Below are positions 52,607 through 61,309 of a stretch of 64,000 bases of DNA, piece after piece. Both the position numbers and the translations under genes were made by a program. Origin of the DNA: an uncultured Dysgonomonas sp. (GTDB lineage: Bacteria > Bacteroidota > Bacteroidia > Bacteroidales > Dysgonomonadaceae); assembly GCA_937995835.1 (NCBI GenBank), contig CALKIV010000003.1, forward strand, positions 32,589 through 96,588. Direction: 5' to 3'. The notes beneath the pieces were generated by a model. That model was not told where the DNA came from and did no database searches. It was given only the letters and a program-made list of their open reading frames with translations. Within the stretch, counting starts at the first letter, position 1, and every line of letters begins with the position of its first letter.

Positions 52607-52638
52607 TTTCTAGCCAAGCTCTTCTTTAGGACTTGGCT
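52607..52638 (+). terminator. Possible terminator after the 51487 gene
   Basis: CTAGCCAAG / CTTGGCTAG stem with loop CTCTTCTTTAGGA. There is no clear T-run, so it is a weak call. Its loop shares AGCTCTTCTTTA with the terminator at 51296-51326, as expected if the gene and its end were duplicated together. Confidence 0.4.
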
Positions 52639-52706
52639 AGCGTGTATAATGCATACGATGTAGAAGATTGTTTTTTGATTAAAATAGTTATTTTAAACAA
52701 TTTGAT

Positions 52707-52714
52707 TACTTTTG
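52707..52714 (+). promoter_or_regulatory. Promoter -7 element for topA
   Basis: TACTTTTG lies 87 bases before the topA ATG and matches TAnnTTTG. The leader would be about 80 bases. Confidence 0.5.
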
Positions 52715-52801
52715 CATCGGGCGAAATAGATAAAAAAAATTACTTCTAAGCCAAAGCCCCCGAAGTACGATAAAAGAATTCATAGGAATTTTCAAAAAAA
52801 T

Positions 52802-55120
52802 ATGCAGAAAAACTTAGTCATAGTCGAGTCACCAGCCAAAGCAAAAACAATTGAGAAATTTTTAGGTAAAGATTATAAAGTCATGTCTAGTTATGGTCAT
52901 ATACGAGATCTACAGAAGAAAGATTTAGGTATAGACATTAAAAATGACTTTAAGCCTATGTACGAAGTTCCGGATGACAAGAAAAAAGTAGTCAGTGAGT
53001 TAAAAAAAGAAGCTAAAGGTGCCGAAGTGGTATGGCTCGCTTCCGATGAAGACCGCGAAGGAGAAGCTATTTCGTGGCATCTGTACGAAGCTTTGGATCT
53101 TAAAAAGAAAGAGACCAAAAGAATAGCCTTTCATGAAATCACAAAAAATGCTATTCTACATGCTATAGAGAATCCTAGAGAAATAGATAAAAACCTTGTA
53201 GATGCACAACAAGCCAGAAGAATTCTGGATAGGCTTGTGGGATTTGAGCTTTCGCCACTCTTGTGGAGAAAGATAAAACCTTCTTTATCTGCAGGTAGAG
53301 TACAGTCTGTTGCTGTACGATTGATCGTAGAGAGAGAACGAGAGATAGAGAACTTCCAAACAGAAGCAGCTTATCGTGTGGTAGCTCTTTTTCAAAAAGA
53401 TAATTCGACCATCAAAGCCGAACTTCCTCAACGTCTGAAGACGAAAGAAGAAGCTATGGCATTACTGGAAAAACTCAAAACAGCAATTTTCTCAATAGAA
53501 AACATCGAGAAAAAACCTGCGAAGAGATCTCCAGCTGCTCCATTCACCACCTCGACCCTACAACAAGAAGCTTCTCGAAAACTTGGCTTCCCTGTAGGAC
53601 TGACCATGAGTGTGGCTCAAAAGCTATACGAATCAGGAAAAATAACATACATGAGAACAGACTCGGTAAACTTGTCTGACCTTGCTCTAAACTCTTCTAA
53701 AGAGCAAATCATCAATATGTATGGCAAAGAATATGTAAAAATCAGAAAATTTACGACGAAGGCTAAAGGAGCACAAGAGGCGCATGAGGCTATTCGTCCT
53801 ACATTTATGTCTGAAGTGCAAGTCTCAGGAACAGCACAAGAGAAGAAATTATATGATCTGATTTGGAAACGTACCATCGCATCGCAAATGGCAGATGCAG
53901 AGCTAGAGAGAACAACATTAACAATTGGAATATCCAATGATAAGCAAAAGCTTGTTGCCACTGGAGAGGTCATCAAGTTTCCTGGATTCTTGAATGTATA
54001 TCTAGAGAGCACAGATGATGACGAAGAGGAAAAAGAAGACGGTCTTCTGCCTGCTGTAGAAATCAATGAAGTGCTTCAGATGAATGAGACAACTGCAACA
54101 GAGCGCTTTACTCAGCGTCCTGCCAGATACAGCGAAGCTAGCTTGGTACGTAAGTTAGAGGACTTAGGGATCGGAAGACCATCAACATACGCTCCAACCA
54201 TATCTACCATACAACAAAGAGAGTATGTGGAGAAAGCTAATTTGGAAGGAGATAAGCGAAAATATAATGTTCTAACCTTGAGCAAAGGTAAAATAACGGA
54301 CAAGGATAAAACTGAGATAACCGGGGCTGACAAAAATAGATTGACACCGACTGACATAGGTACTGTCGTTAATGACTACCTGACTGATACGTTCCCTAAT
54401 ATATTGGAATACGGATTCACTGCTGCCATTGAAAAGAAATTTGACCAAATAGCAGAAGGAAATACCAATTGGAATGATCTGATTAAAGAATTTTACAGCG
54501 TTTTTCATCCTGCAGTGGATGAGGCTATGAATACACATGAAGAACAACGTGTGGGGGAACGAATTCTAGGACAACATCCCAAGACTGGACGCCAAGTATC
54601 TGTGAGAATCGGTCGATTTGGTCCTATGGTTCAGATTGGAGTGCAAGAGGATGAAGAAAAACCTGAATTCGCAGGTTTACTCAAGGATCAATCTATTGCA
54701 ACAATCACACTTGAAGAAGCATTGAAGCTCTTTGATCTTCCACGCAAGTTGGGAGACTATGAGGACAAAACAGTCACTGCAGCTATCGGACGTTTTGGTC
54801 CCTACATCAGACACGATGGCGTGTTTGTTTCTCTTCCAAAAGATCTTGATCCTTATACGGTCAGCTTAGAAGAAGCTATTCCATTAATTGAAGATAAGAG
54901 AGAGGCTGAAAGAAAGAAACTGATCAAAGCTTTTGATCAAGATGCTGAGCTTCAAATATTAAATGGACGATATGGACCATATATTGCATACAAGAAGAAA
55001 AATTATAAAATCCCTAAAGGGAAAGAACCTCAGGAGCTGACACTTGAAGAGTGTATGGCAATAATAGAGGCAACTCCTGCTAAAACAACAAAAAAAGGAA
55101 CTAGAGCAAAAAAGAAATAA
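52802..55120 (+). CDS. topA: DNA topoisomerase I
   Basis: A type IA enzyme that relaxes negative supercoils; 772 residues. The Toprim domain is at about 3-120 (VIVESPAKAKTIEKFLG, SDEDREGEAISWH). The catalytic Tyr283 lies in ITYMRTDS. Nucleic-acid-binding helices are at RILDRLVGFELSP, and VRKLEDLGIGRPSTYA comes later. At the C-terminus there are three RYGPY/RFGPM-type topoisomerase C repeats (about 595-755) instead of zinc fingers, then a Lys-rich tail (TTKKGTRAKKK), the Bacteroidota form. The sugar transferase gene follows after 29 bases. Confidence 0.97.
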   Translation: MQKNLVIVESPAKAKTIEKFLGKDYKVMSSYGHIRDLQKKDLGIDIKNDFKPMYEVPDDKKKVVSELKKEAKGAEVVWLASDEDREGEAISWHLYEALDLKKKETKRIAFHEITKNAILHAIENPREIDKNLVDAQQARRILDRLVGFELSPLLWRKIKPSLSAGRVQSVAVRLIVEREREIENFQTEAAYRVVALFQKDNSTIKAELPQRLKTKEEAMALLEKLKTAIFSIENIEKKPAKRSPAAPFTTSTLQQEASRKLGFPVGLTMSVAQKLYESGKITYMRTDSVNLSDLALNSSKEQIINMYGKEYVKIRKFTTKAKGAQEAHEAIRPTFMSEVQVSGTAQEKKLYDLIWKRTIASQMADAELERTTLTIGISNDKQKLVATGEVIKFPGFLNVYLESTDDDEEEKEDGLLPAVEINEVLQMNETTATERFTQRPARYSEASLVRKLEDLGIGRPSTYAPTISTIQQREYVEKANLEGDKRKYNVLTLSKGKITDKDKTEITGADKNRLTPTDIGTVVNDYLTDTFPNILEYGFTAAIEKKFDQIAEGNTNWNDLIKEFYSVFHPAVDEAMNTHEEQRVGERILGQHPKTGRQVSVRIGRFGPMVQIGVQEDEEKPEFAGLLKDQSIATITLEEALKLFDLPRKLGDYEDKTVTAAIGRFGPYIRHDGVFVSLPKDLDPYTVSLEEAIPLIEDKREAERKKLIKAFDQDAELQILNGRYGPYIAYKKKNYKIPKGKEPQELTLEECMAIIEATPAKTTKKGTRAKKK

Positions 55121-55149
55121 ATATTTAAATTAGATATATAAACTTCTAA

Positions 55150-56529
55150 ATGCTTGAAAGTATAAAAAAGATATTCTCTAATAAAGTTTTTAGAGTACTG
55201 ATGCCTCTCATTGATATGATTATTATATTTGGGGCAAACTACTTTTGTTTCTATATATTTAAAGACTCCTTAGATAATTTTTATACAAATTACACCTCTT
55301 TTATAAAGGTGTATCCATGGATGGCGATAGGTTATCTTCTCTTAAGTCGGATATTTGACTTAGAAAAACCAAGAGAGACTTCTTTCTTTGGGATGGCATA
55401 TACCGTTTCTCTGATCATCATTATCTTGGTATTTTTCACCATGGCCATGAGTTTCTTGGTCAGAGAGTTTGCATATCCTCGAAGTATTTTGTTCCTCAGT
55501 ACCATCATCGAAATTATCGTAATTTCACTTTGGTATTGGATTGCTAATCTCTTCTATCAGCGAGCAAACGAGCAAAATAAAGTATTGATTATAGGAGAAG
55601 AAAGAGCAAAAGAGCTAGCACAAAAACTACTCACCACCAAAGGGATGTGGGCAAATGTGAGAAAGATCTGTTATCATAAAAGCGAGCAACTTCACGATTG
55701 CATTGACAAATGTGATGTAGCCATTATTACTGAAGATGTTAGTGAAGATCGTAAACAGAACATCATCAAATATTGTATCGAAAAAGATAAGCGTACGCTC
55801 TACGAACCAAAGAACAAAGAAATATTACTCTTCAATGCCAGCATGATGCAGGTTGATGATTCTCCCATGTTGGCTGTCAAAGAGCTTGGCATGCAATCAG
55901 GCAATGAAGCTGCCAAAAGGTTTATTGATGTCAGCATTGCCTTAGTTGGTGCTATCGTATTTATTATTCCCACTGTCATTCTATATTTTATTTTAAAAAT
56001 TAGTGGTGGCACAGCTTTCTATGTCCAAGAGAGAGTAACAAGAGGTGGTAAGATTTTTAAAATATATAAGTTCAGAACCATGATAGAGAATGCAGAGGCT
56101 GTGTCAGGCCCTGTATTAGCACAAGAAATGGACAAGCGAATTACTCGTTTGGGTCACTTTATGCGTGCCACTCGTCTGGATGAAATACCTCAAATCTTCA
56201 ACGTACTGAAAGGAGATATGAGCATCGTTGGACCACGTCCAGAACGCCCCTTCTTTGTTGAACAATTTGCCAAAGAACTTCCTGAATATAATATGCGCCA
56301 CAGGGTGAAAGCCGGCTTGACAGGCTTGGCACAGGTGCAAGGACGGTACAATACATCTGTTAGAGATAAGTTAAAATATGACTTGCTATACATCAATGCC
56401 TACTCTTTGGCTTTGGATGTAAAATTGATTCTGCAAACATTAAATATTCTACTAAGAAGTGATAGTACCCAAGGGGTCATAAACACAGAGAATATGGAAA
56501 ACGAAATAGAAAAAATTTGGCAAGAATAA
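55150..56529 (+). CDS. Polyprenyl-phosphate sugar transferase (WcaJ/PglC-type)
   Basis: A 459-residue membrane enzyme that links a sugar phosphate to undecaprenyl phosphate, the first committed step of a surface polysaccharide or exopolysaccharide. Four or five hydrophobic helices lie at about 10-140, and a CoA-binding-like nucleotide fold at about 145-240 (VLIIGEERAKELAQKLL). The catalytic bacterial sugar transferase domain covers about 255-459: FYVQERVTRGGKIFKIYKFR, RATRLDEIPQIFNVLKGDM, GPRPERPFF and RVKAGLTGLAQVQGRY. No other capsule genes are in the window, so the partner genes must be elsewhere. Confidence 0.9.
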   Translation: MLESIKKIFSNKVFRVLMPLIDMIIIFGANYFCFYIFKDSLDNFYTNYTSFIKVYPWMAIGYLLLSRIFDLEKPRETSFFGMAYTVSLIIIILVFFTMAMSFLVREFAYPRSILFLSTIIEIIVISLWYWIANLFYQRANEQNKVLIIGEERAKELAQKLLTTKGMWANVRKICYHKSEQLHDCIDKCDVAIITEDVSEDRKQNIIKYCIEKDKRTLYEPKNKEILLFNASMMQVDDSPMLAVKELGMQSGNEAAKRFIDVSIALVGAIVFIIPTVILYFILKISGGTAFYVQERVTRGGKIFKIYKFRTMIENAEAVSGPVLAQEMDKRITRLGHFMRATRLDEIPQIFNVLKGDMSIVGPRPERPFFVEQFAKELPEYNMRHRVKAGLTGLAQVQGRYNTSVRDKLKYDLLYINAYSLALDVKLILQTLNILLRSDSTQGVINTENMENEIEKIWQE

Positions 56530-56541
56530 ATATTTCAGAAA

Positions 56542-57084
56542 ATGAATTTTAAAGATTTAATACAAAAGAGGCGAAGCATTCGAAAATTTACGGACCAGAA
56601 GTTGACCCCCACACAAGTGGAAACGCTGATGCGTGCAGCTTTAATGTCACCTTCTTCTAAAAATAATACTCCTTGGGAATTTGTACTCATTGAAGATAAG
56701 GAGACGCTACACCAATTATCAACTTGCAAGAATCATGCAGCTAAGCTGATTGCAGATTGTGCTTTAGCCGTTATAGTTTTAGCAGATCCCTTAGTCAGCG
56801 ATGTATGGATTGAAGACGCCTCCATAGCCTCGTTGATGATACAGTTACAAGCTGAAGAGCTTGGTCTCGGTTCTTGTTGGGTACAAATTAGAGGTAGAGA
56901 AACTACTGAAGGAAGTTCTTCAGAAGAATATGTAAAGCTTTTATTGGAGATTCCTCCTCATATGCAAGTTTTGTCTATCATTGCCATTGGGAACAAAGCA
57001 CAGGAGCGTGACCCTTTTGATGAAGGAAAGTTGCAATGGGAAAAACTTCATATAGAAAAATACAAAACGAATAATTTAGAATAA
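56542..57084 (+). CDS. Nitroreductase-family protein
   Basis: A 180-residue FMN-dependent oxidoreductase. It begins FKDLIQKRRSIRKFTDQKLT, the FMN phosphate-binding segment, then AALMSPSSKNNTPWEFVLIE and LGLGSCWVQIRG, all typical of the nitroreductase fold; it is usually a dimer. The substrate is unknown. It lies 12 bases after the sugar transferase gene and 2 bases before the next gene, so a topA to DUF2520 operon is likely. Confidence 0.9.
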   Translation: MNFKDLIQKRRSIRKFTDQKLTPTQVETLMRAALMSPSSKNNTPWEFVLIEDKETLHQLSTCKNHAAKLIADCALAVIVLADPLVSDVWIEDASIASLMIQLQAEELGLGSCWVQIRGRETTEGSSSEEYVKLLLEIPPHMQVLSIIAIGNKAQERDPFDEGKLQWEKLHIEKYKTNNLE

Positions 57085-57086
57085 AA

Positions 57087-57413
57087 ATGTCTACAAGTAA
57101 ATCTTCTGACATGATGCCCTATGGCATAACGATACTAATCTTTGGTGTCTTATTCCTTTTACGAGAACTTGGAATATTAGCAATGATTCCCTATGGAAAT
57201 ACCTTAATTAGTGTAAGGGTATTTTTCATCATCGCTGCCATTGTTTTTCTAGCCACCCAACCTAAAAAGTATTTAGCATGGGTATTTTTAGCCATAGCTA
57301 TCGTTCTGAATGCGAATCTCGTTTTTGGATGGCTCACTACCTATTCGTATTTATTAATGCCTGCAGGTTTGATTATTGCAGGCGTAGCTATGATATTATC
57401 TGCTAAAAAATGA
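57087..57413 (+). CDS. Small membrane protein (LiaF-like transmembrane module)
   Basis: A 108-residue protein of three or four hydrophobic helices (PYGITILIFGVLFLLRELG, RVFFIIAAIVFLATQPKKYL, WVFLAIAIVLNANLVF, SYLLMPAGLIIAGVAMIL). The start with GITILIFGVLFLL resembles the transmembrane part of LiaF/DUF5668-like proteins. No soluble domain. The stop overlaps the next start by four bases (ATGA). Confidence 0.7.
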   Translation: MSTSKSSDMMPYGITILIFGVLFLLRELGILAMIPYGNTLISVRVFFIIAAIVFLATQPKKYLAWVFLAIAIVLNANLVFGWLTTYSYLLMPAGLIIAGVAMILSAKK

Positions 57414-58174
57414 AAATCGTCTTTATTGGTGCAGGAAATTTGGCAACACATCTTGCTCTTCGCTTGCAGCAATGTGGTCATTCCATTATACAAATTTATA
57501 GTAGAACAGCAGAGTCTGCAAAACAACTTGCCAACCAAGTAAATGCGCCATACACTACCGATATCAAGGCAGTAACTGATCGTGCTGATTTTTATATTTT
57601 CTCTGTAAAAGATTCTGTTCTAGAGGAGTTAATCTCACAGATCCCTCATACGAAAGGAATTTGGCTACACACTGCCGGAAGTATGCCAGCTAATATTTTT
57701 GATACAAGAATTGCCGACTATGGAGTTCTATATCCTTTGCAAACCTTTAGCAAGAACAAAGAGATTCAATGGGCAGAAATTCCCCTATTCATCGAAGGAA
57801 GTAATCATATTACTTTAAATAAAATAGAAGATTTAGCAAAAGATTTGTCAGAGAAGATTTACAATCTACCTTCGGAGAAAAGAATATATATTCATGCAAG
57901 TGCTGTATTTGCTTGCAACTTTGTCAATCACATGTATGAACAGGCTAAACATCTAACCGACAAAGCTAATATTCCCTTTGAAGTGCTACTTCCATTGATA
58001 AAAGAAACATGCGGAAAGGTTTATCATTTAGATCCACATGAAGCACAGACTGGTCCTGCAGTACGCTTCGACACCAATGTAATGAAAAAACATCTTGCCC
58101 TATTAAAAGAACAAGATGCTTTAGATATCTATCAGCTAATCAGTAAAAGTATCTATAATAGCTTTTTGAAATAG
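57410..58174 (+). CDS. Rossmann-fold protein with DUF2520 domain
   Basis: A 254-residue ProC-like protein. N-terminal dinucleotide-binding fold MKIVFIGAGNLATHLALRL (GxGxxA), then SRTAESAKQLANQVNAPY and YPLQTFSKNKEI. The C-terminal DUF2520 helical domain starts at about 125 and includes ASAVFACNFVNHMYEQA and DPHEAQTGPAVRFD. These proteins resemble pyrroline-5-carboxylate reductase or F420-NADP oxidoreductase, but the reaction is not known. It overlaps the preceding gene by four bases. The stop is one base from the stop of the convergent kdsC-like gene. Confidence 0.88.
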   Translation: MKIVFIGAGNLATHLALRLQQCGHSIIQIYSRTAESAKQLANQVNAPYTTDIKAVTDRADFYIFSVKDSVLEELISQIPHTKGIWLHTAGSMPANIFDTRIADYGVLYPLQTFSKNKEIQWAEIPLFIEGSNHITLNKIEDLAKDLSEKIYNLPSEKRIYIHASAVFACNFVNHMYEQAKHLTDKANIPFEVLLPLIKETCGKVYHLDPHEAQTGPAVRFDTNVMKKHLALLKEQDALDIYQLISKSIYNSFLK

Positions 58175-58175
58175 C

Positions 58176-58676
58176 TTATAGCCACAAGTCTTGAGCTCTC
58201 AATACCTCCTCTATTACCTCACGAGCGATTCCTTCTCCCCCATTGAGTTGAGAAATATATTTCGCCACATTTCTGATTTCATAAGCTGCATCAGCAGGAG
58301 CAACAGACAAGCCAACTTTTTTTGCTATTTGAAGATCAGGAATATCGTCTCCTGAAAATACGACCTCATCAATCTCGACACCTGTAGCAGTTAAAAAATC
58401 TTCAAAGTCAACATATTTATTTGCAGAGTCCATATAAAGATGTCTCACCCCTAAGTTTTCATAATAGACTCTGACAGGAAATGTTTTAGCACCTGTAATG
58501 ATTCCAATATGAAAGCCCTCCTTTAGGGCCTTACCAATGGCATATCTATCCTTTACATTCAACATACGCACTGGTGCTCCTTGTGCATCCATCGGAATAA
58601 CACTAGGTGATAAGACGCCATCGATGTCGAAAACAAAGGCTTTTATCTTCTTCAAATCATAATTAATCGAACTCAT
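58176..58676 (-). CDS. HAD-type phosphatase, KdsC-like
   Basis: A 166-residue tetrameric-type HAD phosphatase without a cap domain, as in 3-deoxy-manno-octulosonate-8-phosphate phosphatase (KdsC). Motif I is FDIDGVLSPS (nucleophile Asp and acid Asp), motif II is IITGAKT, motif III Lys lies in SANKY, and motif IV is FSGDDIPDLQIAKKVGL. The C-terminus has AKYISQLNGGEGIAREVIEE, typical of KdsC. The start overlaps the stop of the upstream HAD gene by four bases, giving translational coupling. It is probably Kdo synthesis, but motif I is VLSPS rather than VLTDG, so I leave the symbol blank. Confidence 0.85.
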   Translation of the reverse strand: MSSINYDLKKIKAFVFDIDGVLSPSVIPMDAQGAPVRMLNVKDRYAIGKALKEGFHIGIITGAKTFPVRVYYENLGVRHLYMDSANKYVDFEDFLTATGVEIDEVVFSGDDIPDLQIAKKVGLSVAPADAAYEIRNVAKYISQLNGGEGIAREVIEEVLRAQDLWL

Positions 58677-59410
58677 CGTAATTCTTTTATTATTTTGTAA
58701 TACTCTCCAAAATTATCATTCAATGCTTCCATCGAAGGCAAAACAATATCTGCCCCAGCATCATGAAGCACCTGTTCATCTAGTGGTCCTGTATTTATAG
58801 CAATAGTGAAAATACCTGCTGCCACCGCAGCCTCTACCCCTCTGGGCGCATTTTCTACCACAATCGCTTGATTGGCTTGCAAATTTCCAGCCTTTATCAG
58901 CCCTTTAAGATAGGGTTCAGGATGTGGTTTGCCATTCTCCACATCATAAGCCGTAACCATCTTATCTTTAGTAAACAATCCATAAAATTTTCGGGTCACA
59001 TTATCCAAAAGTGTTGCTTGCCCCGAACCTGTCACAATTACACAAGACAATCCTTTCTCAGCTACTTGTTTTACCATATCCACTGCATTAGGAATCAATG
59101 AACCATCATTCATTTCTGCAAACAAATCTGATTTCCTTTTATAGATATTGGCTTTTTCAACTTCTGTTGCTGGTCTATCGAGTTCTCGTTGAATCACATA
59201 ATCAATGGTCTGTGTACCAACCATACCCTCGTAAAGATAAAATTCCTCTGCCTTTGAGTTTATATTATATTCATCCATCGTTTGTTTCCACGACTTGGCA
59301 TGCCATTTCATAGAGTCGAACAAAACACCATCCATATCGAATAGGACAGCTTGGAGATCGAAATTCGAGTAATTATGTTTCTTTAAATATTTTCTAAAAG
59401 GAGATTCCAT
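58673..59410 (-). CDS. HAD-family phosphatase (beta-phosphoglucomutase-like)
   Basis: A 245-residue soluble HAD phosphatase with a helical cap. Motif I is LFDMDGVLFDSMKWHAKSW, motif II is CVIVTGSGQ, motif III lies in GKPHPEPYLKG, and motif IV is VVENAPRGVEAAVAAGI. This is the beta-PGM/CbbY subfamily. It overlaps the kdsC-like gene by four bases (the same-strand partner). Substrate unknown; sugar phosphates are the usual choice. Confidence 0.9.
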   Translation of the reverse strand: MESPFRKYLKKHNYSNFDLQAVLFDMDGVLFDSMKWHAKSWKQTMDEYNINSKAEEFYLYEGMVGTQTIDYVIQRELDRPATEVEKANIYKRKSDLFAEMNDGSLIPNAVDMVKQVAEKGLSCVIVTGSGQATLLDNVTRKFYGLFTKDKMVTAYDVENGKPHPEPYLKGLIKAGNLQANQAIVVENAPRGVEAAVAAGIFTIAINTGPLDEQVLHDAGADIVLPSMEALNDNFGEYYKIIKELR

Positions 59411-59478
59411 CTATGTTTGCTTTATAATTAATTAAAGCACTAAGATACGATATTCTTTAACCGAAAACCAATGGAAAA

Positions 59479-59907
59479 TCAAGCTTCTAAACTCTTGCTA
59501 AAAAACTTTTCAGCCACCGCATATCCTTGTCTCTCATAGAAGCGATGAGCATCTATGCGTTTAGCTTGGCTATAAACCTCTATCAACGAACATTTTCTCT
59601 CCTTTGCAATCTGTGTAGCAAACTCCTCTAACTGTTTCCCTATTTCTTGTCCTCTGCTATTGGCATCTACAACAAGATATCCAATAGACATAAAATCGCC
59701 ATGGAAAGCCAATTGGACAGAAAAATGTAGTGTTATCAGCGCTTTAACGATAGTATCGTCTTCGTAAACATAAATTTGATCACTCGGGCTATCAAGTAGT
59801 TGTTCTAACTTCGTGGAAATGAATTCAGAAGAATGTGGAAACCCTAATTGAGCGATTAACTCTTTTATTGCTTCCACATCATTCAAATTTGCGAACCGTA
59901 TATTCAT
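59479..59907 (-). CDS. GNAT-family N-acetyltransferase
   Basis: A 142-residue acetyl-CoA-dependent transferase from the chosen start at 59907 (MNIRFANLNDVEAIKELIAQL). The acetyl-CoA loop is YLVVDANSRGQEIGKQLEEF, and LIEVYSQAKRIDAHRFYERQGY closes the fold. The frame stays open upstream to 60003, but that part lies in the terminator of the lyase gene and after the promoter. The substrate is unknown. It stands alone. Confidence 0.88.
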   Translation of the reverse strand: MNIRFANLNDVEAIKELIAQLGFPHSSEFISTKLEQLLDSPSDQIYVYEDDTIVKALITLHFSVQLAFHGDFMSIGYLVVDANSRGQEIGKQLEEFATQIAKERKCSLIEVYSQAKRIDAHRFYERQGYAVAEKFFSKSLEA

Positions 59908-59929
59908 ATTATTATTTTTCTTTAAAAGG

Positions 59930-59937
59930 CAAATATA
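59930..59937 (-). promoter_or_regulatory. Promoter -7 element for the GNAT gene
   Basis: TATATTTG on the minus strand, 22 bases before the chosen start; supports 59907 as the start. Confidence 0.55.
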
Positions 59938-59996
59938 TATTTTTTTGTGAAAAGAACGATAATGAATATTTAGACAAAAGGCATAAAAAATAAATA

Positions 59997-60024
59997 CCCT
60001 CACTACAAGATAGTAATGAGGGTA
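59997..60024 (-). terminator. Terminator after the alginate-lyase-family gene
   Basis: TACCCTCA and TGAGGGTA arms around a short loop with extra TAC/GTA pairing, followed on the minus strand by a T-rich run. Ends the right-edge glycan operon. Confidence 0.8.
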
Positions 60025-60050
60025 ACTTTATTTTTCACAAAAGTATTCTT

Positions 60051-61247
60051 TTAGTTAGCATAAAATAGCCATTTGAGGTCTGAGGCTTTTGTAGTAACAT
60101 ATTGATCAAATAACTTATCGTATTCTTTGTTCTTTTTTACCAAACTTGCCCTGCGTAATAACCAGCAGATTTTTTCTTGACACATATCCCAATCTTTAAA
60201 TTGTTGATATGGAAAATCCGCTTCCGATTTACCTAAAAATGTAACTATGTAATCGATGGCTGAAGGAATAGAGCGTCCATCTTCAGAAACCTTGTCAAAG
60301 AATTTGACGCCTACCTTATTACCTATTGCCACCATATCAAGCATATGGTCAACATTGAAGATGGAGTAGTGCATTGCCATGGTTCGCTCTAGTTCTAATG
60401 GCTGTTTCCCATCAGGCTCAATTTGTGCAAAGACTCTCGTTTCTAAGAAATTACTTGCATATTCTTTTGTGATATCCTTTCTACCGGCAAATAATGCATA
60501 GGCTGCTACTTGTATATCGTAAGCTGTACCGTGATTATTCTTCGACGCCTTCTCATCTTTTCCCAAATCACTCTCCAACATCCAGTCTACATAATCAGAA
60601 AACCATTGTTTGAGTTGCTTCAAATCTGACCGATTCATGGCCTGAGAAGAGGACAGAATGGTGATACAATCTACCAAATCGACAAATGAATAGGTATCAA
60701 TGATACCTGTGCCACGTCCCATTCCATTGTTTCTCCCTGGAATCATTTGTCCATAATTTAGATGTGGATTCATTTTTGTTTCTTCATTCAAAAACCATAT
60801 TTTCAGATTGTCTACGGCCTTGAAGGCGTATCGCTCTTCACCTGTAAAGTAGTAAGCATATGCCAGATTGGATACAGTCCGACACAGTACACTGATCTTA
60901 TTTCTATCTAAAGTTTCTCCTTCAGGATTGCGCTGTCCATCTCGTCGGATATATGGTAGTCCATCTGGCTTAGACTCATCAGGCCACCAATAAGGCCCCA
61001 TACTCACATAGTCGTGTGGGTTGCCACTAATGGCTATTATGGACTTTTCGGTTACAGGTACAATCTCTACTTCCAACTCTTTTTTCGCTCTACCTATCAG
61101 AGACTTGTAGGCAGTAGCTCCATTAACAATTTGATCTTTATTCCTCTTGGTATATGCCAATTGACTGTCACTAGTTACTACCTGAGCATCGAGAGTTGTA
61201 GTTGTCAAAAAAGCCAATGCCACTATGTATAAAAGATGTTTCTTCAT
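60051..61247 (-). CDS. Alginate-lyase-family polysaccharide lyase (PL38-like)
   Basis: A 398-residue exported enzyme. Signal peptide cut near TLDAQ (about 20). The mature part is an all-helical toroid of the alginate lyase (PF05426) type: PHDYVSMGPYWWPDESKPDG at about 77-97, RTVSNLAYAYYFTGEERYA, QMIPGRNNGMGRGTGIIDTY, SKNNHGTAYDIQVAAYALFA with His239 as a likely catalytic residue, and TMAMHYSIFNVDHM later. The full-length pattern resembles PL38, a family with alginate and glucuronan lyases. It lies at the end of an operon with SusD and an IPT/TIG lipoprotein, so it probably cleaves imported polyuronate in the periplasm. No lipobox. Confidence 0.85.
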   Translation of the reverse strand: MKKHLLYIVALAFLTTTTLDAQVVTSDSQLAYTKRNKDQIVNGATAYKSLIGRAKKELEVEIVPVTEKSIIAISGNPHDYVSMGPYWWPDESKPDGLPYIRRDGQRNPEGETLDRNKISVLCRTVSNLAYAYYFTGEERYAFKAVDNLKIWFLNEETKMNPHLNYGQMIPGRNNGMGRGTGIIDTYSFVDLVDCITILSSSQAMNRSDLKQLKQWFSDYVDWMLESDLGKDEKASKNNHGTAYDIQVAAYALFAGRKDITKEYASNFLETRVFAQIEPDGKQPLELERTMAMHYSIFNVDHMLDMVAIGNKVGVKFFDKVSEDGRSIPSAIDYIVTFLGKSEADFPYQQFKDWDMCQEKICWLLRRASLVKKNKEYDKLFDQYVTTKASDLKWLFYAN

Positions 61248-61264
61248 GTTCTGCCAAATTTAAT

Positions 61265-61299
61265 GAATGATAGCCAACTATTTCAATCAGCTATCATTC
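61265..61299 (-). other. Hairpin between the IPT/TIG gene and the lyase gene
   Basis: GAATGATAGC / GCTATCATTC inverted repeat of 10 bases in the 62-base gap. No T-run follows on the minus strand, so it is more likely an mRNA processing or stability element than a terminator. Confidence 0.45.
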
Positions 61300-61309
61300 T
61301 ATTTTAATT

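Noticed and set aside
56542..58174. A biosynthetic system formed by the sugar transferase, nitroreductase, small membrane protein and DUF2520 protein
   Set aside because: Close spacing indicates co-transcription, but the families have no known shared pathway and no additional enzymes are present.
59908..60003. N-terminal extension of the GNAT protein
   Set aside because: It covers the -7 element and reaches into the lyase terminator, and gives no domain; the start at 59907 fits the family.
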